NCBI GenBank assembly: GCA_017547865.1
Contig: JAFYOA010000183.1
Span: 1 to 8,702, forward strand
Direction of reading: 5' to 3'
From: Clostridia bacterium
GTDB lineage: Bacteria > Bacillota_A > Clostridia > Oscillospirales > Acutalibacteraceae
Length of the DNA stretch: 8,702 bases
Positions 6,176 to 8,702 of this stretch are shown piece after piece. The stretch's first letter is position 1. Every line of letters starts with the position of its first letter. The notes beneath the pieces were generated by a model, which saw only the letters and a list, made by a program, of their open reading frames with translations, did no database searches and was not told the DNA's origin. The position numbers and the translations under genes were made by a program.

Positions 6176-7681
6176 ATGCAGCCGAATATTGTATACATTC
6201 TTTCCGACCAGCACCATGCCAATGTTTGGGGCGGTGCGGGTGATCCTTACATTTCCACGCCCAACATCGATGCCATTGCGGCGGCCGGCGTTTCTCTGGG
6301 CGATTGCTCCTGTGCTTCGCCCCTGTGCGTTCCCAGCCGTTCTTCTCTGCTGTGCGGGCTTTCTCCGGTAAAAACCGGTATTTACAACAACATGCAGGCG
6401 CTGCCGTTCCATGTGCCCACGTTTGCCCACAGCCTGGCCAACGCCGGGTACGAGACTGTTCTCAGCGGCCGCATGCATTTTGTGGGAGAAGACCAGAACC
6501 ACGGATTTCAGACCCGCCTGGTGGGAGACATCACCGGCACCTATCCCATGAACTTCAAGCGATTCATGGAAAACATGAAAAACACAACCGCAAACCGTGC
6601 CCCTGCTTATGCGCTGAACGTTTACGGCCCGCTGGCCGGCACCTCCGGACCGATTCGCCGGGCAGTGGAACTTTCCGGCGGCGGTGACAGCGCGGTGCTG
6701 CACTTTGACCGGGATGTAGCCGATGCCGCCATTGATTTTCTGCGCACCCGCAAAAACGACAAACCGCTGCTGCTTACCGTAGGTTTTTACGGCCCCCACT
6801 GCCCCTATGTGGCGCCGGAAGAGCTTTTCAAAAAATACTACGATATGCTGCCCGCATATCCGGCCGTGACCCCGGAGGAAGTGGCACAGATGCACCCCGC
6901 CATGCAGCAGTGGATCAACAACCGCGGCGTAGCTGACCTGACGGATGAAGACGTACGCCGTGTGCGAGCCGCCTATTACGCCCTGACAGAATACACCGAC
7001 AATCTCATTGGTGAGGTACTGACCGCCGCCCGGGAAACGCTTGGCGAAGAAAATACGGTCTTTATCTACGGTTCCGATCACGGTGACTGCATTGGTGAGC
7101 ACGGGTATTTCTGGAAATCCAATTTCTTCGACGGTTCCGTGCGTGTGCCCATGATGTTCAGCTGGAAAGGGCATTTTGCCGAGGGCAAGACCCTGCATAC
7201 CCCCACCACCCTGCTGGACCTTGCCCCCACCCTGACCGAACTGGCCGGCGCCGCCCCGCTGCCCTGCGCCGATGGCCGCAGTCTGGTAAAAGACCTGACG
7301 GAAGGTGCTTCCCAGGAAGAAAACCGGCTGGTGTACAGCTTCTGCTCCGATATAAAGGGCGATACCCCCAGCGCCATGGTGAAAAACAACCGATGGAAGC
7401 TGGTGCTGTTTGCGGATTTCCCGCCCCAGTTGTTCGACCTGCGGAACGACCCCCACGAAAACACAAACCTTGCCGGTACCCCGGAGGTGCAGGCGGTGGA
7501 AGAAGAACTGACCGCTGCCCTGCTGGCCGTGTGGGACCCGGAAAAGGCCAAGGCCGATCTCGCCATGGAAAAAGCCCGTGTGGAGATCATCGGCAATTGG
7601 TTTACCGATGCCAAACGAACCGCCTGGACAGATTGGCCCGGCAAACCGGAATGGAATCACATCGACTGCAAAACATCCTGA
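6176..7681 (+). CDS. Cytoplasmic Cys-type sulfatase (S1 family)
   Basis: A 501-residue sulfatase of the alkaline-phosphatase-like superfamily, expected to hydrolyse a sulfate ester or sulfamate. The signature CVPSRSSLLCG (residues 51-61) contains the C-x-P-S-R motif whose Cys51 must be converted to formylglycine. In anaerobes this is done by the radical-SAM enzyme anSME, which is not in the window. Metal-site residues appear in SDQHH (Asp11) and GSDHGDCIGEHG (Asp301, His302). The segment GRMHFVGEDQNHGFQTR (98-114) resembles choline-sulfatase and N-sulfoglucosamine sulfohydrolase-like members, but the substrate cannot be fixed. There is no signal peptide, so it should act inside the cell on imported sulfated sugars or small sulfate esters. 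The ATG at 6176 has AAGGAG seven bases upstream; the open frame beginning at 6104 lacks such a site and would run through the promoter. It is a single-gene unit with its own promoter and terminator. Confidence 0.93.
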   Translation: MQPNIVYILSDQHHANVWGGAGDPYISTPNIDAIAAAGVSLGDCSCASPLCVPSRSSLLCGLSPVKTGIYNNMQALPFHVPTFAHSLANAGYETVLSGRMHFVGEDQNHGFQTRLVGDITGTYPMNFKRFMENMKNTTANRAPAYALNVYGPLAGTSGPIRRAVELSGGGDSAVLHFDRDVADAAIDFLRTRKNDKPLLLTVGFYGPHCPYVAPEELFKKYYDMLPAYPAVTPEEVAQMHPAMQQWINNRGVADLTDEDVRRVRAAYYALTEYTDNLIGEVLTAARETLGEENTVFIYGSDHGDCIGEHGYFWKSNFFDGSVRVPMMFSWKGHFAEGKTLHTPTTLLDLAPTLTELAGAAPLPCADGRSLVKDLTEGASQEENRLVYSFCSDIKGDTPSAMVKNNRWKLVLFADFPPQLFDLRNDPHENTNLAGTPEVQAVEEELTAALLAVWDPEKAKADLAMEKARVEIIGNWFTDAKRTAWTDWPGKPEWNHIDCKTS

Positions 7682-7685
7682 TAGC

Positions 7686-7722
7686 AAGAGAACCTCCTGC
7701 CAAAAGCAAGAGGTTCTTTTTT
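7686..7722 (+). terminator. Rho-independent terminator of the sulfatase gene
   Basis: AGAACCTC (7689-7696) pairs with GAGGTTCT (7710-7717), and a short inner stem TGC/GCA (7698-7700 with 7706-7708) shortens the loop. A run of T follows at 7717-7722. It begins five bases after the TGA. The acetyltransferase gene converges on it from the other side, but the minus-strand tail is poor in T. Confidence 0.82.
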
Positions 7723-7723
7723 A

Positions 7724-8161
7724 TTACAAAATCAACTCCAGCACGTGCTCGTTGTTTTCCACCTCGCCGGTGTCGCGGAAGCCCAGTTTTTCGTACACAT
7801 GGCGGGCGCGGTCGTTGCCTTCCACGTAATCAATGACGATCCGCGGGTATTTTCCGCTTTCCTTTGCCAGGGCAATGATCTTCCGAATGGCCTCGCTGCC
7901 GTAGCCCTTGTTGGTGTGCTCTTCCGGAAACATGATCCGCCAGATAACCAGCGATCCGTCGTCATCTTCGTCCAGTATCATAAAGCCCACCGGCTCGTCA
8001 TCGTTGTAAATAGCGAAGGGGTATACGTCGCCGGCCTCCCGGTACAGCCAGGCCTGGGCCAAAGAATACAAGTTGGAGGAAACGAAATGCTCATCCTCCG
8101 GCCGTTTCATCTGCACAATGGCCCGGAAATTTTCTTCCGTTATGGCTTTGAACTGAATCAT
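7724..8161 (-). CDS. GNAT-family N-acetyltransferase
   Basis: A 145-residue protein, full length for a single GNAT domain. The acetyl-CoA pyrophosphate-binding loop is seen in TNKGYGSEAIRKII (residues 83-96), after the beta strand around GSLVIWRIMF (69-78). The C-terminal motif is NDRARHVYEKLGFRDTGEV (116-134), where Tyr123 is at the usual general-acid position. The overall pattern, including EPVGFMILDED (56-66), resembles the spermine/spermidine acetyltransferase subgroup (BltD/PaiA-like), but GNAT substrates cannot be read reliably from such motifs. The ATG at 8159-8161 has AAAGGA about five bases upstream. It starts only 15 bases after the stop of the gene at 8177, so the two are probably co-transcribed. 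No functional link to the sulfatase, which converges from the other side, is evident. Confidence 0.9.
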   Translation of the reverse strand: MIQFKAITEENFRAIVQMKRPEDEHFVSSNLYSLAQAWLYREAGDVYPFAIYNDDEPVGFMILDEDDDGSLVIWRIMFPEEHTNKGYGSEAIRKIIALAKESGKYPRIVIDYVEGNDRARHVYEKLGFRDTGEVENNEHVLELIL

Positions 8162-8176
8162 GGGTGTCCTTTCCGC

Positions 8177-8702
8177 TTACAGAATCTCGATCTTCAGCTT
8201 CAGCGTGTTCTTTCCTTCGGCGGCGAACAGCTTGTGGTGGCCGTTGCGGCTGCAGGCGGTCTGCTGCAGGTCGGTGATCACACCATCGGTGGTGATGCGG
8301 CTGGTGTTGCCACCGTACTGCACCGTCAGGGTGTGCTCTTCCGCGGTGATCTGCGTATCGCTTTCGCCGTCAAAAGCAAAGGCGGGCAGCATAAAGGCCA
8401 CATTGCCTTCGCCGGTCACTTCAATTTCCACGCCGGTTTCGTCCACAGTGTAAGAAGAACGGACGGTTTTTCCTTCCGGGAAATGGCAAATAAACGCCAC
8501 CTTGGCATTCAAAGGCGTGGCATAAGCGGTTGTGCGCTCGTATACGGTATCCCGGGTCAGGGCAAAGTGCAGGCCGGTTTCGTCCCGGTAGCCCACGGCC
8601 ATGGAGCCGTCCACGGATTCCATATCCAGGGTGTATACGGGGTTGGCGGCGCAGGGCAGGTTCAGGCATACCATGGAGTTGGCGCCCTTCTTATGTACAC
8701 GA
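8177..8702 (-). CDS. C-terminal part of an unidentified beta-rich protein, possibly a carbohydrate-active enzyme
   Basis: The frame is open to the window edge, so this is a fragment: 174 residues and the TAA at 8177-8179 are visible. An internal ATG at 8672-8674 has no ribosome binding site and is unlikely to be the start. The visible part is rich in alternating hydrophobic strands and Thr, Val, Gly and Glu (GVEIEVTGEGNVAFMLPAFAF; TQITAEEHTLTVQYGGNTSR), with few helices. It ends NGHHKLFAAEGKNTLKLKIEIL. This looks like the beta-sandwich end of a polysaccharide lyase or glycoside hydrolase, but the family is not recognised and the catalytic part lies outside the window. It is upstream of, and likely in one operon with, the acetyltransferase. 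Confidence 0.75.
   Translation of the reverse strand, partial: RVHKKGANSMVCLNLPCAANPVYTLDMESVDGSMAVGYRDETGLHFALTRDTVYERTTAYATPLNAKVAFICHFPEGKTVRSSYTVDETGVEIEVTGEGNVAFMLPAFAFDGESDTQITAEEHTLTVQYGGNTSRITTDGVITDLQQTACSRNGHHKLFAAEGKNTLKLKIEIL

Noticed and set aside
4670..7687. A 1005-codon open frame on the minus strand antisense to the reductase and sulfatase genes
   Set aside because: It crosses a terminator, an operator and a promoter, has no ribosome binding site or domain, and its His/Gly/Ala-rich composition is that of a shadow of GC-biased codons.

Overview
The window looks like chromosomal DNA of an anaerobic, carbohydrate-degrading Firmicute, most likely a gut Clostridia member of the Ruminococcaceae/Oscillospiraceae type. 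The grounds are a GC content in the mid-to-high 50s by eye, strong AGGAGG-type ribosome binding sites, sigma-A style promoters with a recurrent TATACT -10 box, short T-tailed terminators, lipobox lipoproteins, several 4Fe-4S proteins and glycan-processing enzymes. The organism assignment is inference. No RNA gene, mobile element or CRISPR array was seen.

Layout. (1) Positions 94-1566, minus: an intracellular GH51 alpha-L-arabinofuranosidase with its terminator at 57-78. (2) Positions 1567-1767: a divergent regulatory region with one promoter in each direction and a 22-bp palindrome between them. (3) Positions 1768-2877, plus: a DUF362 protein carrying two 4Fe-4S motifs, ending at a bidirectional terminator. 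(4) Positions 2930-4536, minus: two lipoprotein genes, a DUF2927-type protein on a long Ser/Glu-rich stalk and, downstream, a smaller AT-rich lipoprotein gene of unknown function. (5) Positions 4712-6049, plus: a C_GCAxxG_C_C-type redox protein followed in the same reading frame by a siroheme/4Fe-4S sulfite-reductase-like protein with two ferredoxin clusters; only a TAG codon at 5165-5167 separates them. (6) Positions 6176-7681, plus: a cytoplasmic Cys-type sulfatase preceded by a 9+9 bp inverted repeat. (7) Positions 7724-8702, minus: a GNAT acetyltransferase and, upstream in the same operon, the C-terminal end of a beta-rich protein, perhaps a carbohydrate-active enzyme, cut by the window edge.

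How the parts fit. The arabinofuranosidase, the sulfatase and possibly the last gene point to use of plant or host glycans. The DUF362 protein and the redox protein/reductase pair are separate electron-transfer units with no visible partner genes. The most unusual point is the TAG inside what otherwise reads as one 445-codon open frame. The second half has no convincing ribosome binding site, and the residues on both sides of the stop look like a continuous N-terminus of the reductase family. It could be a recent nonsense mutation, a sequencing error, stop-codon readthrough or termination-reinitiation at TTG. Two palindromes at the arabinofuranosidase and sulfatase promoters are good candidate operators for substrate-responsive regulators.
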